A DNA stretch of 64,000 bases from GCA-2730975 sp937893275. Lineage in GTDB: Bacteria > Verrucomicrobiota > Verrucomicrobiia > Opitutales > Seribacteraceae. Shown here one piece after another: positions 42,488 to 51,938 of the stretch (positions are counted from its first letter, which is position 1; each line of letters begins with the position of its first letter). The stretch is taken from contig CAXAHJ010000001.1 of the NCBI GenBank assembly GCA_963968595.1, positions 124,001 through 188,000 of the forward strand, written 5' to 3'. The notes beneath the pieces are model-generated. The model saw only the letters and a list, made by a program, of their open reading frames with translations. It was not told the origin of the DNA and searched no databases. The position numbers and the translations under genes were made by a program.

Positions 42488-43020
42488 AAGGGAGTGACCG
42501 TCACATGATCGCCAGGAGTATGAGCGGGGCCAACCGAAACTTCGACATTTTGATCAAGGGTAGTCTCAAGCTCAATTCCCACATAGTCTGCAGAAAATGG
42601 AAGGCATCGGTGACCACGATCCACCAGTACTGCAAGCTCAACGCTCGCGGGCCGTCCTTGGTCGAATAACTCGTTGAGAGCAGCCCGAATCGTGCGACCC
42701 GAAAAAATCACGTCATCGACCAAAATACATGAGCTCCCTTCGACTTCGGGAGGCAGGTTCGTCGGGACCACTGCTTTTGGTATGGGATTGGATCCAATAT
42801 CATCCCGATGGAAAGAAACATCTACAATTCCTAGCGGAATTTTTCGACCTAGGCTTTCTTCAACCTTTTCGGCCAAACGATGAGCAACCCCAACTCCTCC
42901 ATCGGCCACACCCACAAACATAAGATTTTGCGTGGATCCGCATGCTTCGACAATAGCCCCCGCAAGACGATCCAATGCTTGACTCACTTCGGGGGCGGAA
43001 AACTTCAACTTAGTGGTCAT
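42484..43020 (-). CDS. pyrR: Bifunctional pyr operon regulator / uracil phosphoribosyltransferase PyrR
   Basis: Phosphoribosyltransferase-fold protein that in Gram-positives binds pyr mRNA with UMP and causes attenuation, and in others may serve mainly as a uracil phosphoribosyltransferase. I start at ATG 43020 (MTTKLKFSAPEVSQALDRLA), giving 178 residues; the longer open frame runs into the helicase gene. The PRPP loop CILVDDVIFSGRTIRAAL is intact, and LVDRGHRCLPFSADYVG is typical of PyrR. It begins 35 nt after the helicase stop and overlaps pyrB by ATGA. No PyrR-binding attenuator was recognised nearby. Confidence 0.95.
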   Translation of the reverse strand: MTTKLKFSAPEVSQALDRLAGAIVEACGSTQNLMFVGVADGGVGVAHRLAEKVEESLGRKIPLGIVDVSFHRDDIGSNPIPKAVVPTNLPPEVEGSSCILVDDVIFSGRTIRAALNELFDQGRPASVELAVLVDRGHRCLPFSADYVGIELETTLDQNVEVSVGPAHTPGDHVTVTPL

Positions 43021-43054
43021 AATCCAGAAAACTAAAATGTCTTTGCATGAACTG

Positions 43055-45409
43055 CTAGGCAACGGAATTCTCTTCCGCCTCAAGCCAAGCCTCAATTTCC
43101 TCGACACGACTAAAGGCAGGAGCTTCTCGGCAGACGGGGTCCAATAAAGCCCTGAAGGCAGGTTGATCAAAACGACGACAATGAAGAATCACGCGAGCTC
43201 GGTGCTCGGGAGATCTGACTAGGCGACCCAAGGCTTGATTAACTTTTCGCATTCCAGGGATAAGGTAGGTTCGGCGGAAGGCTTCTTCACGATCGATACC
43301 AGGGCAAGCATCCATTTTCGCCTTCTGCAGTGTGTTAACCTCAGGCAATGCAGGACCCACAATCATGGCAGCATCCACTTTCCCTCCAAGAAAATCTATG
43401 CCCTCGGCAAATACACTGCCAAGGACGAGGAAAAGAGCATCGCCAGCGACAAATGCGGTGTCGACAAACTGGTTAGTCTCTCGCTGGGAGCCAAAACGGG
43501 GCTGAAGAACGACTTTGGTCAGCGGCGATATTTCTCCTAAGCGGTTATTGGCTTCGATCGCGTATCTATACGAAGAAAAATAGATAATCACGGGCTTTTC
43601 AGTCGCTTTGATCAAGGCCATAACAGCTGTAGCGATTTCGTCGAGATGTTGATGTCGCCGAGAGAATCTCGTGTCGCCTCGTATATCTATAGCAACCTTC
43701 AAAGCCAAAGTCCGCCAAGGCGCCGAACCGCAAATGGTCCGAGATTCAGACAGTTGAAGCCCGCAGGAGATTGCAAATTGATCAATAGGCGACAGGGTTG
43801 CAGACTCCAAAAGGCATAAACCATAAGAGCGCAGTTCCGTACCGATGTGTGAAGCTGCGTCGAGACAGGTAATTTCCATGGAACGATCTTCCGGAACCCA
43901 AAGATGCTTTGGCAAAGAGTCCAAGGCAAGTAAGCGAGCGATATCCCCGAACCTCCATAGAGCGTCAAGAACCTGACTTGGAAGATCACTACAGGGAATG
44001 GGACCTTTGCGGACCGTTTCGGCGAGCGTTTCTAATAGCTCGGTAGCTTTGTAGAAATCATCGGCATCCACGATTTCGTTTTGTCGACGAGAATCAAGAA
44101 ACTCCACCCAATCCTCTAAAGACCTGATTAATACCTTAGGCGCTTGAGCGAAAAGTAGGTGCTCAATCACTTGGACGGCATCCCCTGCAGCAAATCGAGC
44201 CGACAAAGCCGATGCGACCCGCTCGGGCAAATTGTGGGCCTCGTCCACAACGAGGAGTGAACGCGCAGGAATAAAATCTTCCACCGACCTGAAGATCGAG
44301 GTGCTTCGGGGTTGAAACACATAGTTGAAATCTCCTAACCAAAGTTCGGCGAAAGGAAGACAGGCTCGAATAATTTCATAAGGAGGTATACCTGCGTGTT
44401 TTGCCGATTCAATTAAGTTTTTCTCCGGTATCGTGCCCCCTCGAAAGAGGGCGAGGGGATTTAACGCTGCAGATTTCCAGCGACGAGCCAACTCTTGTTC
44501 GGACAAATGTTCGAGATCCTCGAAGCCAATGTTGCGCTCGGTGCGATTGCGCAAGCAAAGGTAGCGGAAGCCACAATCGTCGGGAATCATTGTGCCTAAG
44601 GTCCTAACAACTTCGTTTTGTCCCGTTGTTTTTCCGGTCAGGTACAGAATTCGGTCACAAAAACCGTCCCGCAATCGTTCTAGCGCAAAGGAAAGAGCAG
44701 TGCCCGTCTTGCCGAAACCTGTTGGTGCTTCAAATAAAGTGATGGGGGAGGTCGCAAAAGATTGCTCCAAGGCCATCTGGACTTCGGCTTGCCCTTCACG
44801 CAAAGTCTCAAAGGGCTTATTGAATGTAAGGACAGAAAGACATCGCCGACTGCTGCGCCGTGCTTCAAGAAATTCAAGCAACACCTTAATCTGCTCTTCT
44901 AGCGCTACATCGTCACAAGGTTCTGCTGGTAATGTTTGGATGAACCCTCCGCCGGAGACATCGGCGAACCGCAATTCTCCCACAACCCGCTTATGGGAAT
45001 AGTCAGGCAATAGCCGGAAAAGAAGAAGGTAGGCTGCCACTTGTAGAAAATAATGAGGATACTTTTCCCGTAAACTTTCTTCGGAAGCCGGAAGGGGAAG
45101 AAAAGTGGTCTTAAGCTCACTAACCAAAACCAGAGCATTACTCTCGGTCAGTTTATCAACACGCCCCTCCAACTCTACCGCCCATCCGCCACGTAACAAA
45201 ATGCCTCGAACAGAAACCTCATGGCGAACCTCACCGTTTTCGTTTTTGAGTAATTCTGATTCCGACCGCAAAGAAGAATGCCATTCACGACCAAGTTCGG
45301 CTCGCCAAGTACCGGAAGGTCCCCCAAATCGCCTTCGTGGCCCAAGGGCGAAATCAGCCAAGTCCCGAACACTAAGAGTCGCACGCCGTTCGCCAGGAAA
45401 AATGCGCAT
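43055..45409 (-). CDS. RecB-like nuclease fused to a DinG/XPD-type helicase
   Basis: A 784-residue protein. The N-terminal ~200 residues contain a PD-(D/E)xK nuclease pattern: a His (GREWHSSLR), GRVDKL, SELKTT and QVAAYLLLFR in the Cas4/RecB order. Then follows a superfamily 2 helicase: Walker A EAPTGFGKTG (about 229), DEAH box VVDEAHNLPERV (about 388) and motif VI QALGRLVRSPEHRARVIL near the C-terminus. The iron-sulfur cysteines of DinG/XPD seem absent: only YLCLRNR and RACLPF cysteines lie in the region, and the usual CPYE is PPYE. It has a good AGGT ribosome-binding stretch. A DNA repair role is likely. It lies in the pyr run, 26 nt after the HAD gene. Confidence 0.85.
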   Translation of the reverse strand: MRIFPGERRATLSVRDLADFALGPRRRFGGPSGTWRAELGREWHSSLRSESELLKNENGEVRHEVSVRGILLRGGWAVELEGRVDKLTESNALVLVSELKTTFLPLPASEESLREKYPHYFLQVAAYLLLFRLLPDYSHKRVVGELRFADVSGGGFIQTLPAEPCDDVALEEQIKVLLEFLEARRSSRRCLSVLTFNKPFETLREGQAEVQMALEQSFATSPITLFEAPTGFGKTGTALSFALERLRDGFCDRILYLTGKTTGQNEVVRTLGTMIPDDCGFRYLCLRNRTERNIGFEDLEHLSEQELARRWKSAALNPLALFRGGTIPEKNLIESAKHAGIPPYEIIRACLPFAELWLGDFNYVFQPRSTSIFRSVEDFIPARSLLVVDEAHNLPERVASALSARFAAGDAVQVIEHLLFAQAPKVLIRSLEDWVEFLDSRRQNEIVDADDFYKATELLETLAETVRKGPIPCSDLPSQVLDALWRFGDIARLLALDSLPKHLWVPEDRSMEITCLDAASHIGTELRSYGLCLLESATLSPIDQFAISCGLQLSESRTICGSAPWRTLALKVAIDIRGDTRFSRRHQHLDEIATAVMALIKATEKPVIIYFSSYRYAIEANNRLGEISPLTKVVLQPRFGSQRETNQFVDTAFVAGDALFLVLGSVFAEGIDFLGGKVDAAMIVGPALPEVNTLQKAKMDACPGIDREEAFRRTYLIPGMRKVNQALGRLVRSPEHRARVILHCRRFDQPAFRALLDPVCREAPAFSRVEEIEAWLEAEENSVA

Positions 45410-45435
45410 GTCACTGACCTTAAAGTAAGATCACT

Positions 45436-46464
45436 CTAGTCGAAAAGGGTCTCTTGCTGAGGAGGATTTATTGATTCGCCCGAACCTTCTTCTCGAGGAA
45501 GGTGGTGAGGAGGATTTGTAGAACGCGATCTCAAGGCGTTCTCTCGCTTAAGAACCATCTCGCGGCAAATCTCTAGGACCTTATGCTTCAACCACTGTGA
45601 AGTCGGCGAAGACGAACGATAATCAGCGGGGCCGTTGTTGTGCACTCGACCCGTCTCAACAAGTCGGCAAGTCTGCTTAAATTCTTTCTCGTTATCCGGA
45701 TCATAAACTGCGTACGTTCTTCCTCCCCATTGCTTTAAGACGGCAAAAACCGGCACATCACTTGGACCATCTGCAACATATATCATTTGGTCGATGGGCA
45801 CCCTTCGATCTTCGTGAGGCAGGGCTGAATTGACCTCGATCGCTGGGTTTTTGTTGGAGCCTTTATTGATTTCGAAAATATAGCGGGTCTTTATCGTGTT
45901 ATCCACGACCATACCGATTTGGGTGATTTCGGGCTCCAACGGAAGAAAAAGCTCGGTCTGCCTTGAAAAATAAGGGGGGAGGGGAGACTCTATAAATTCA
46001 CAGGCAAATATATCCTCAACAAAAGGGGCAATCTTAGTACCCCTAACGACATGGGTTAGTCCTGTGCTTATTATGTAATGTTCAAGCCGAAAATCATACT
46101 GGCTAAACTCGTCGGATAACGGAATTTTTGACAACTCTCCAAAAAACTCCGGCAATCCGTGACAAAATTCAAGTTCGGCTCCAAGCTCAACAAGTTTTTC
46201 ATTTGTGAGACCACGAAGGGGACCATTTTTAACGTAACTCAACAGATGATTCAGATAAATGGTGTCTGCCGAGACTCGTAAGCCTCGCTTCGCATACACT
46301 TCCGGCAAACTATTTACTTCGTTCCAGAAAAGATTTTCATCGATTCCGTAATGTTCGAACAGAGGGGTCTGCATATATCCGGGTATGAGCGTCTTATCAA
46401 AATCCCACACGCAGGCTATAATATTTTGCCCATGCACTTGAGCTTGCTTTCGGGCTTGATTCAT
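45436..46464 (-). CDS. HAD-superfamily phosphatase
   Basis: A 342-residue soluble haloacid-dehalogenase-type hydrolase. The nucleophile motif is VWDFDKTLI (first Asp attacks phosphate). The Thr of motif II is in IISTGLTHVVRGTKI, and the acidic motif IV is VADGPSDVPVF, giving the phosphoserine-phosphatase-like (class I cap) layout with a cap between ~30 and ~110. The C-terminal ~60 residues are charged and Pro-rich, probably disordered. The substrate is unknown. It is the first gene of the minus-strand run toward the helicase and pyrRBX and is divergent from prfA with a 55-nt gap. Confidence 0.85.
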   Translation of the reverse strand: MNQARKQAQVHGQNIIACVWDFDKTLIPGYMQTPLFEHYGIDENLFWNEVNSLPEVYAKRGLRVSADTIYLNHLLSYVKNGPLRGLTNEKLVELGAELEFCHGLPEFFGELSKIPLSDEFSQYDFRLEHYIISTGLTHVVRGTKIAPFVEDIFACEFIESPLPPYFSRQTELFLPLEPEITQIGMVVDNTIKTRYIFEINKGSNKNPAIEVNSALPHEDRRVPIDQMIYVADGPSDVPVFAVLKQWGGRTYAVYDPDNEKEFKQTCRLVETGRVHNNGPADYRSSSPTSQWLKHKVLEICREMVLKRENALRSRSTNPPHHLPREEGSGESINPPQQETLFD

Positions 46465-46519
46465 AGACCATTGCTTTTACGCCTTAAGTTCATTCGAGCA
46501 AAGAAAATTCGTATTAAAC

Positions 46520-47599
46520 ATGCACCATACACCAGATCTTGATTCCTTCCGCAAACGCCTCGCGGAATTGGAAAAGGAACTTGCAGTTCCAGATGTTTTC
46601 AAAGACCAGAGGCGTGCAGCAACCTTGTCTCGCGAGCACCGCAGGGTCGAGCAATTGCTAGGATTAGGCGATGAAATCGAAACTTCCGAAAAAACCCTAA
46701 CTGAAAATCGCCTTTTGCTTGACGACGAAGAATTGGGGGAGATAGCCGCAGAAGAAATCGAGATGCTGGAAGCCAAATTAAAGGAAACAAAAGAAAGCCT
46801 CCTTCTCGCCATGATCCCAGCCGAAGACGCTGATGAGCGCAATATCATCATCGAGATACGGGCGGGCACTGGCGGGGAAGAAGCCTCGCTTTTTGCATCA
46901 GATCTCCTGCGGATGTATTCTCGTTACGCCGAAGAAAGCCAGTGGAGCGTAGAGCGACTGAGCGAAAGCCTTTCGGAAACGGGCGGATACAAAGAAGTCA
47001 TTTTTTCAGTCAAGGGCGAAGATGTCTTCGCACGCCTTAAATTTGAAAGTGGCGTTCATCGAGTACAAAGAGTGCCTACAACTGAAGCCAATGGGCGCAT
47101 ACACACTTCAACCGCAACCGTTGCCGTTTTACCAGAAGCAGAAGAAGTAGACATAGAGATCGACCCGAATGATCTGGAAATCAATGTCTGCAGGGCCAGT
47201 GGGCCTGGCGGTCAAGGAGTGAACACTACAGATTCGGCCGTTCAACTACTCCACAAACCCACAGGTCTAACTGTTTACTGCGCAGACGAGCGCTCGCAGC
47301 TCAAAAACAAAAACAAGGCCATGACCGTTCTCCGTGCGCGGCTCCTGAACTTAAAGCAGGGAGAAGAGAGAGAGAAATATGCAGCAAATCGGCGGAAGCA
47401 AATCGGGACAGGCGACAGGAGCGAGCGAATTCGCACTTACAACTTCCCCCAAAGTAGAATGACGGACCATCGAATCGGCCACTCTACTCGGAACCTGACC
47501 GAGGTCATGGACGGCGGACTCAACGAAGTTCTGAATGCCCTGATTGAAGAAGATCGACGTTTGCGGCTTGAGGAAATCTCTGCTTCACAAAGTTTTTGA
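46520..47599 (+). CDS. prfA: Peptide chain release factor 1
   Basis: Recognises UAA and UAG in the ribosomal A site and triggers peptide release. At 359 residues it has the family's length. The GGQ motif (RASGPGGQGVNTTDSAVQL, at about 230) is intact and is the substrate of the downstream PrmC. The specificity loop sits in the HRVQRVPTTEANGRIHTS segment, with the PxT tripeptide as PTT. The start ATG gives MHHTPDLDSFRKRLAELE. The end overlaps or nearly touches prmC. Confidence 0.97.
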   Translation: MHHTPDLDSFRKRLAELEKELAVPDVFKDQRRAATLSREHRRVEQLLGLGDEIETSEKTLTENRLLLDDEELGEIAAEEIEMLEAKLKETKESLLLAMIPAEDADERNIIIEIRAGTGGEEASLFASDLLRMYSRYAEESQWSVERLSESLSETGGYKEVIFSVKGEDVFARLKFESGVHRVQRVPTTEANGRIHTSTATVAVLPEAEEVDIEIDPNDLEINVCRASGPGGQGVNTTDSAVQLLHKPTGLTVYCADERSQLKNKNKAMTVLRARLLNLKQGEEREKYAANRRKQIGTGDRSERIRTYNFPQSRMTDHRIGHSTRNLTEVMDGGLNEVLNALIEEDRRLRLEEISASQSF

Positions 47600-47604
47600 G
47601 CTCC

Positions 47605-48465
47605 ATGCTCACTATTCTCGATGTGGTTCGGCGGTCCACAGGTTTTTTTGAAAAATGCGGAGTGCCGCAACCCCGACTCGATGCAGAATGGATCATTGCG
47701 CATTCTTTAAACCTTGCCCGCATGGATCTCTACTTGCAGTTCGAGAGGACACTGGAAGAAGCCGAGCTCGCTCCTATTCGTAAACTGGTTAAACGAAGAG
47801 GAGCAAGAGAGCCACTTCAACACTTGCTCGGGTTTGTGGATTTTACCGGGCTTCGAATCACATGCGACAAAAGGGCTCTGATTCCGCGGCCGGAGACGGA
47901 AGAATTCATTGAAATTCTTAATGGCGAATTTGCCGCGAAACCACCCCACCGCATTTTAGATTTAGGCACTGGCTCCGGGGTGCTTGCACTTGCATTAGCC
48001 AATATTTTTCCATCGGCACAAGTCGTTGCCACCGATATCTCTTCAGATGCTCTTGAGCTCGCACAAGAAAATGCCGCCACAAACAAACTTTCGGATAAAG
48101 TTGGCTTCCACCTTGGCAACTGGTTTGAAGCATTGCCACAAAATGAAGCCGCCTTTGATCTAATCGTCTCCAACCCTCCCTACCTTTCCCCTCAAGAATG
48201 GAAATGCACTCAGCAGGAGGTTAGGGAGCATGATCCAAAACTAGCTCTTGTCTCCGAGAATGAAGGTTGCGATCACCTTCTTGATATTCTTACCGCAGCC
48301 AAGCAACACTTGTACCCCGGCGGTTTACTCGCAATGGAAACAGGTGAATTGCACCACGAACTCCTTATTGAAAGAGCAGAGGAAGGGGGCCTATCCAATG
48401 CCAGAGGGATGAAAGACCTCTCGAAGAAACCTCGTTTTTTTCTTGCTGCACGCCCTTCAAGGTAA
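47605..48465 (+). CDS. prmC: Release factor glutamine methyltransferase PrmC
   Basis: Methylates the Gln of the GGQ motif in release factors; the substrate gene is immediately upstream. From ATG 47605 (MLTILDVVRRSTGFFEK) it is 286 residues; a TTG at 47596, overlapping the prfA stop as TTGA, is a possible alternative. It has the N-terminal helical substrate domain, the SAM-binding ILDLGTGSGVLALALA and the catalytic NPPY (SNPPYLSP, about residue 190). The pair prfA-prmC is a classical operon. Confidence 0.96.
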   Translation: MLTILDVVRRSTGFFEKCGVPQPRLDAEWIIAHSLNLARMDLYLQFERTLEEAELAPIRKLVKRRGAREPLQHLLGFVDFTGLRITCDKRALIPRPETEEFIEILNGEFAAKPPHRILDLGTGSGVLALALANIFPSAQVVATDISSDALELAQENAATNKLSDKVGFHLGNWFEALPQNEAAFDLIVSNPPYLSPQEWKCTQQEVREHDPKLALVSENEGCDHLLDILTAAKQHLYPGGLLAMETGELHHELLIERAEEGGLSNARGMKDLSKKPRFFLAARPSR

Positions 48466-48545
48466 AAGAGAAAAGGATAATTGCCAAAGTTTGGAGAAAA
48501 AGTTGCCCTCGTGTAAGCCCCTACTGCTCAAGATATAGTTTCTAA

Positions 48546-50816
48546 TTAAGATTTCTTATCAGTGCCCTCTACGCTTTTGGCAACCTTGGAAGCTTCTTGC
48601 CGCAAAAGTATCCAATCGGAAACGATTCGAAGGCTTTCATGAAGGCGAATGTCCAGATTGGTAGCGGGTTCCATCTTTTCCGCGACTCCTACTTCTTCAA
48701 CTTTTTCGCCACGTACTTCGCGTGAACGACGATCTTGGCTTCTCACTACGTCAAGACGAACTTGACGGGCTGGAAATGATTTCCCCGCCAACTCTTTCAT
48801 CTCTTCATTTAACTCTTTGGTAAAGTCTTCATCCCTTGTTTTTTGCTCGAGACGCTTAGCGAGGTTTAAAGAAAACTCTTTCTGCTCGCGCTTCCCTTTA
48901 TACCAATCGACGTTCTTTCGCAGATAGGTAAACTCAACTTGTTCCTGTTGTCGCTTAAGGCTCGCTTCAAGCAGTTGTTTAGAGTCCTCCGGTCGAATGC
49001 GAAATTCTTCGGCTGGTCGACGATAGTTCACCCCTGGAATTTCGTCCCACTTCATGGCATGGGGAAGATCAGCTTCACCGATAGGAAGAAACTCGTTGAT
49101 CGAAGGCATTGGGACATCGGCAACCACGCCAACATTCTGAGTACTAGTACCGCTTGGCAAATAATATTTCTGGATGGTGATTTTAGCCGCGCTACGCTTA
49201 TCGCTCTTCAAAGAATATAGATAGGGTGCGTTCATCTCAATCATTGACTGCACAGTTCCCTTTCCGTGAGTAGCCTTGTCTCCTACGATCAGAGCGCGCT
49301 TGTGGTTCTGTAGTGCTCCGGCCACAATTTCGGAAGCCGATGCACTGTACCGTGACACAAGTAAAGCGAGCGGTCCCTCCCATGCAATTTTTGGATTAAA
49401 ATCAAATTTCTTGCGAATTTTTCCATCCGTGCTCTTAACTTGGACAACTGGGCCTCTTGAAATAAAAAGTCCGGCAAGGCTCACGGCTTCACTAAGAAAC
49501 CCACCCCCGTTGCGACGAAGATCAAGCACAATGCCTTCGGCTCCGAGATCCTTCAGTTTACCGATAAGCTCTTCCAAATCATCAGTGGCCTTAGCTTTAG
49601 CCTCTCCAGGAGCCGCTCCATAGAACGAAGGCAACTCAATGACGCCAATGGGGAAAGTTCGGTCACCTTCGGGGGCAGGCACCTCGCGGATGGTTGCAGA
49701 CGCTAAATTAGCAGTCAGTTTGATGCGGTCTCGGGTAATGCTCACCGTATTTCGATCGGAAGGGTTCTTGCCCGGCTTAACGAAAAGCCGCACGACGGTG
49801 TCTTTGGGGCCTTTGATCAACTCCACTATCTTGCTAAGCTTCATATTAACTACCTCGACAAAATCTCCATCACCTTGGGCAACCTTTAGGATGACGTCTT
49901 CAGGTTCCAATTTGCGGCTAGCCTCGGCCGGGCCCCCCGGGAGAAGTTCTTTAATTGTGCAAAAGCCGTCTTCATCCGTCAGTACGGCACCAATCCCAAC
50001 AAATGTATTGTGCATGGATTGATTGAATCTATCACGTTCCTTGATGTTAAGAAAGGTCGTGTGCGGGTCGAACATCTGGGAAAGCGTGGTAAGGTACATT
50101 TCCTGAACATCGGAAGCCTCGAACTCGCGGATGTTTTTATCCCAGCGTTCATAGCGTTTGGCAATGCGGTCACGGGCCTCCTTGGTAAACTCAGCCAGTT
50201 TTTCAGCTTCCGGCAGCAAAGTCTTGTTTTCGGCTTCGGTACTATTTTCATCGCCGCCGAGATCGATCTGCGTAAGCACCTCAGCAAGCATTTCGTAAGT
50301 TAGCCGCTTCTCCCAAATCTCATCCGCCTCTTTCTCGTCATTTGGCCATGGAATTTTTTCGCGATCTGGAACAAAAGTTGCGTCGGCATTTAAGTCAAAA
50401 TCCTTTTGTAGCCGAGCAATCACCCACGCCAGACGAACAAGAGCCTTCGATTTATAATCGTTATATATCCGAAACCCCGGGAAAAGGTTTCCTTGCTCCA
50501 AATAAGTTCCGATCGTGGGCACGAAGGTTTTGAGATAACCCTCATGATCGGACTCGAGAAAATACAGGCGTTGGCGATCGAGCCTGTTCATGTAGGTCTC
50601 GAGAAATTCCTTCCGGTCAACTTTCTCTACCGACACCTTGCTGTAATGAGCTCGATGGAGGGCTTCAGCCAACCATCGAGCCTCACCTTGCATAAGCTTG
50701 GTTGGTTCAAGTTCCTTGTCTTCCGTGGCAACCTGCTCTTCCTTCCCGAGGAGAACACAGTCAAATGAAAGAACGATCCATGTTAGGAGTGAAAAATATT
50801 TGCAGATTTTAATCAT
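48546..50816 (-). CDS. prc: Carboxy-terminal (tail-specific) protease, S41 family
   Basis: A 756-residue periplasmic Ser/Lys protease of the Prc/Tsp type. A signal peptide is at the start (YFSLLTWIVLSFDCVLLG). The N-terminal Prc domain (about 40-230) is followed by a PDZ domain (TFVGIGAVLTDEDGFCTIKE and GGPAEASRKLEPEDVILKV) and the S41 core. Catalytic Ser is in RYSASASEIVAGAL (about 490), and Lys is in DKATHGKGTVQ. The C-terminal Tsp helical domain is highly charged. It degrades damaged or tagged periplasmic and lipoprotein substrates. It is convergent with prmC and monocistronic or followed by nothing on its strand. Confidence 0.94.
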   Translation of the reverse strand: MIKICKYFSLLTWIVLSFDCVLLGKEEQVATEDKELEPTKLMQGEARWLAEALHRAHYSKVSVEKVDRKEFLETYMNRLDRQRLYFLESDHEGYLKTFVPTIGTYLEQGNLFPGFRIYNDYKSKALVRLAWVIARLQKDFDLNADATFVPDREKIPWPNDEKEADEIWEKRLTYEMLAEVLTQIDLGGDENSTEAENKTLLPEAEKLAEFTKEARDRIAKRYERWDKNIREFEASDVQEMYLTTLSQMFDPHTTFLNIKERDRFNQSMHNTFVGIGAVLTDEDGFCTIKELLPGGPAEASRKLEPEDVILKVAQGDGDFVEVVNMKLSKIVELIKGPKDTVVRLFVKPGKNPSDRNTVSITRDRIKLTANLASATIREVPAPEGDRTFPIGVIELPSFYGAAPGEAKAKATDDLEELIGKLKDLGAEGIVLDLRRNGGGFLSEAVSLAGLFISRGPVVQVKSTDGKIRKKFDFNPKIAWEGPLALLVSRYSASASEIVAGALQNHKRALIVGDKATHGKGTVQSMIEMNAPYLYSLKSDKRSAAKITIQKYYLPSGTSTQNVGVVADVPMPSINEFLPIGEADLPHAMKWDEIPGVNYRRPAEEFRIRPEDSKQLLEASLKRQQEQVEFTYLRKNVDWYKGKREQKEFSLNLAKRLEQKTRDEDFTKELNEEMKELAGKSFPARQVRLDVVRSQDRRSREVRGEKVEEVGVAEKMEPATNLDIRLHESLRIVSDWILLRQEASKVAKSVEGTDKKS

Positions 50817-50924
50817 AATGATTCGGATTATTCGGAAACTGAAATGTCGACGATCAGAGGTAGAAAGAAATCAGAAAAAAGGAAAGAGGCATCTGTGGGC
50901 AATGATATATTCGCATGCAAGCAC

Positions 50925-51803
50925 TTACTTGCCCAAGAGGCTCTTTGCCTTATCGAGGGTTCTTTTTTCATCTTCGGTAAGAGAACCAAAGCCATTTTCG
51001 TTAATTTTGTCGAGAATCCGGTCTACCTCCTGTTCGACCATCTCGCGATCGTCAAGGTTCACGGAATAACCGGCAGGTACTCCCGATTTGCGTGATTGCT
51101 TGGAAACCTTCAGCCAAGAAGGTTTTTGTAGTCGCGGACGCTTGCTCGAGGAAGTTCCGCCTGACCGAACGTAACCAAAGAAAAACAGTCCTGCCAACAT
51201 CCCGCCCAAATGCGCCGAGTGGGCAACTCCCGAACTGCCATTGAGCTCAGAAAAAAGAAAGCCGTAAGTCTCGATGCCAAGAAGACTCCAGAGAATCCAT
51301 TTCGGCTTGAGCGTACAAGGAATCACGAAGAAGAGCAGGAGGGTGATAGGCTGCTCCGGTCTCCGCAGGCAAAAAGTCGTAACGAAAGCCATGGCAATCG
51401 CAGATGCGCCAACCAATCCGCTTCCTTCAATATTGAAGACAAACCACAACAAGGCACCCGATGACGCTCCGGCCAAAGTCAACCAAGTCATCATTTTCGG
51501 CCCAAGGTCATCTTCAAGGGCTCGTCCCATAAAAAAAATAGCCAAGAGGTTTAGGACCAAATGCCATGGCCCCTCATGCAAGCAAGCGTATGAGACAAGC
51601 GTCCACAATTTTCCGGAAAGAAATCCATCAGGCGTAAAGGCCGTCCATGAGAAAAATGTCACATTTGCATCAATGTCGCCCACGGCCTTGACGATGGTTT
51701 GCAGGACGAAGCTCGCAATCAAAAGTACTAGCAAGAACTTGAGGAAGCTACTAGCTCGCCCCCCAAAGCTAGGGGCTCTCATGTAAGGCCTGTCGTAAAG
51801 CAT
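50925..51803 (-). CDS. Rhomboid-family intramembrane serine protease
   Basis: A 292-residue protein with six hydrophobic helices. The rhomboid core has HEGPWHLVLNLLAIFFMG, the catalytic Ser in GLVGASAIAMAF (about residue 134; GASA here, where many family members have GASG) and the catalytic His in HSAHLGGMLAGLFF (about 196). A basic linker precedes the C-terminal motif EQEVDRILDKINENGFGSLT - EDEKRTLDKA, which is common in verrucomicrobial and Bacteroidetes-like rhomboids (DUF6576-like). It probably cleaves membrane proteins; the substrate is unknown. It is located between rarA and prc, same strand. Confidence 0.92.
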   Translation of the reverse strand: MLYDRPYMRAPSFGGRASSFLKFLLVLLIASFVLQTIVKAVGDIDANVTFFSWTAFTPDGFLSGKLWTLVSYACLHEGPWHLVLNLLAIFFMGRALEDDLGPKMMTWLTLAGASSGALLWFVFNIEGSGLVGASAIAMAFVTTFCLRRPEQPITLLLFFVIPCTLKPKWILWSLLGIETYGFLFSELNGSSGVAHSAHLGGMLAGLFFFGYVRSGGTSSSKRPRLQKPSWLKVSKQSRKSGVPAGYSVNLDDREMVEQEVDRILDKINENGFGSLTEDEKRTLDKAKSLLGK

Positions 51804-51938
51804 AGGTAGAAAATACGGGTGTCTGGCAAAAGTGCAAACTCAGGTTGTCACTCTCGATACATTGAATTTCCGACTTCTCGACAGAAATTGCAACCTTAAG
51901 AGATGCAATCAAAGACCAAATATAAAAGGGAAACAGGG

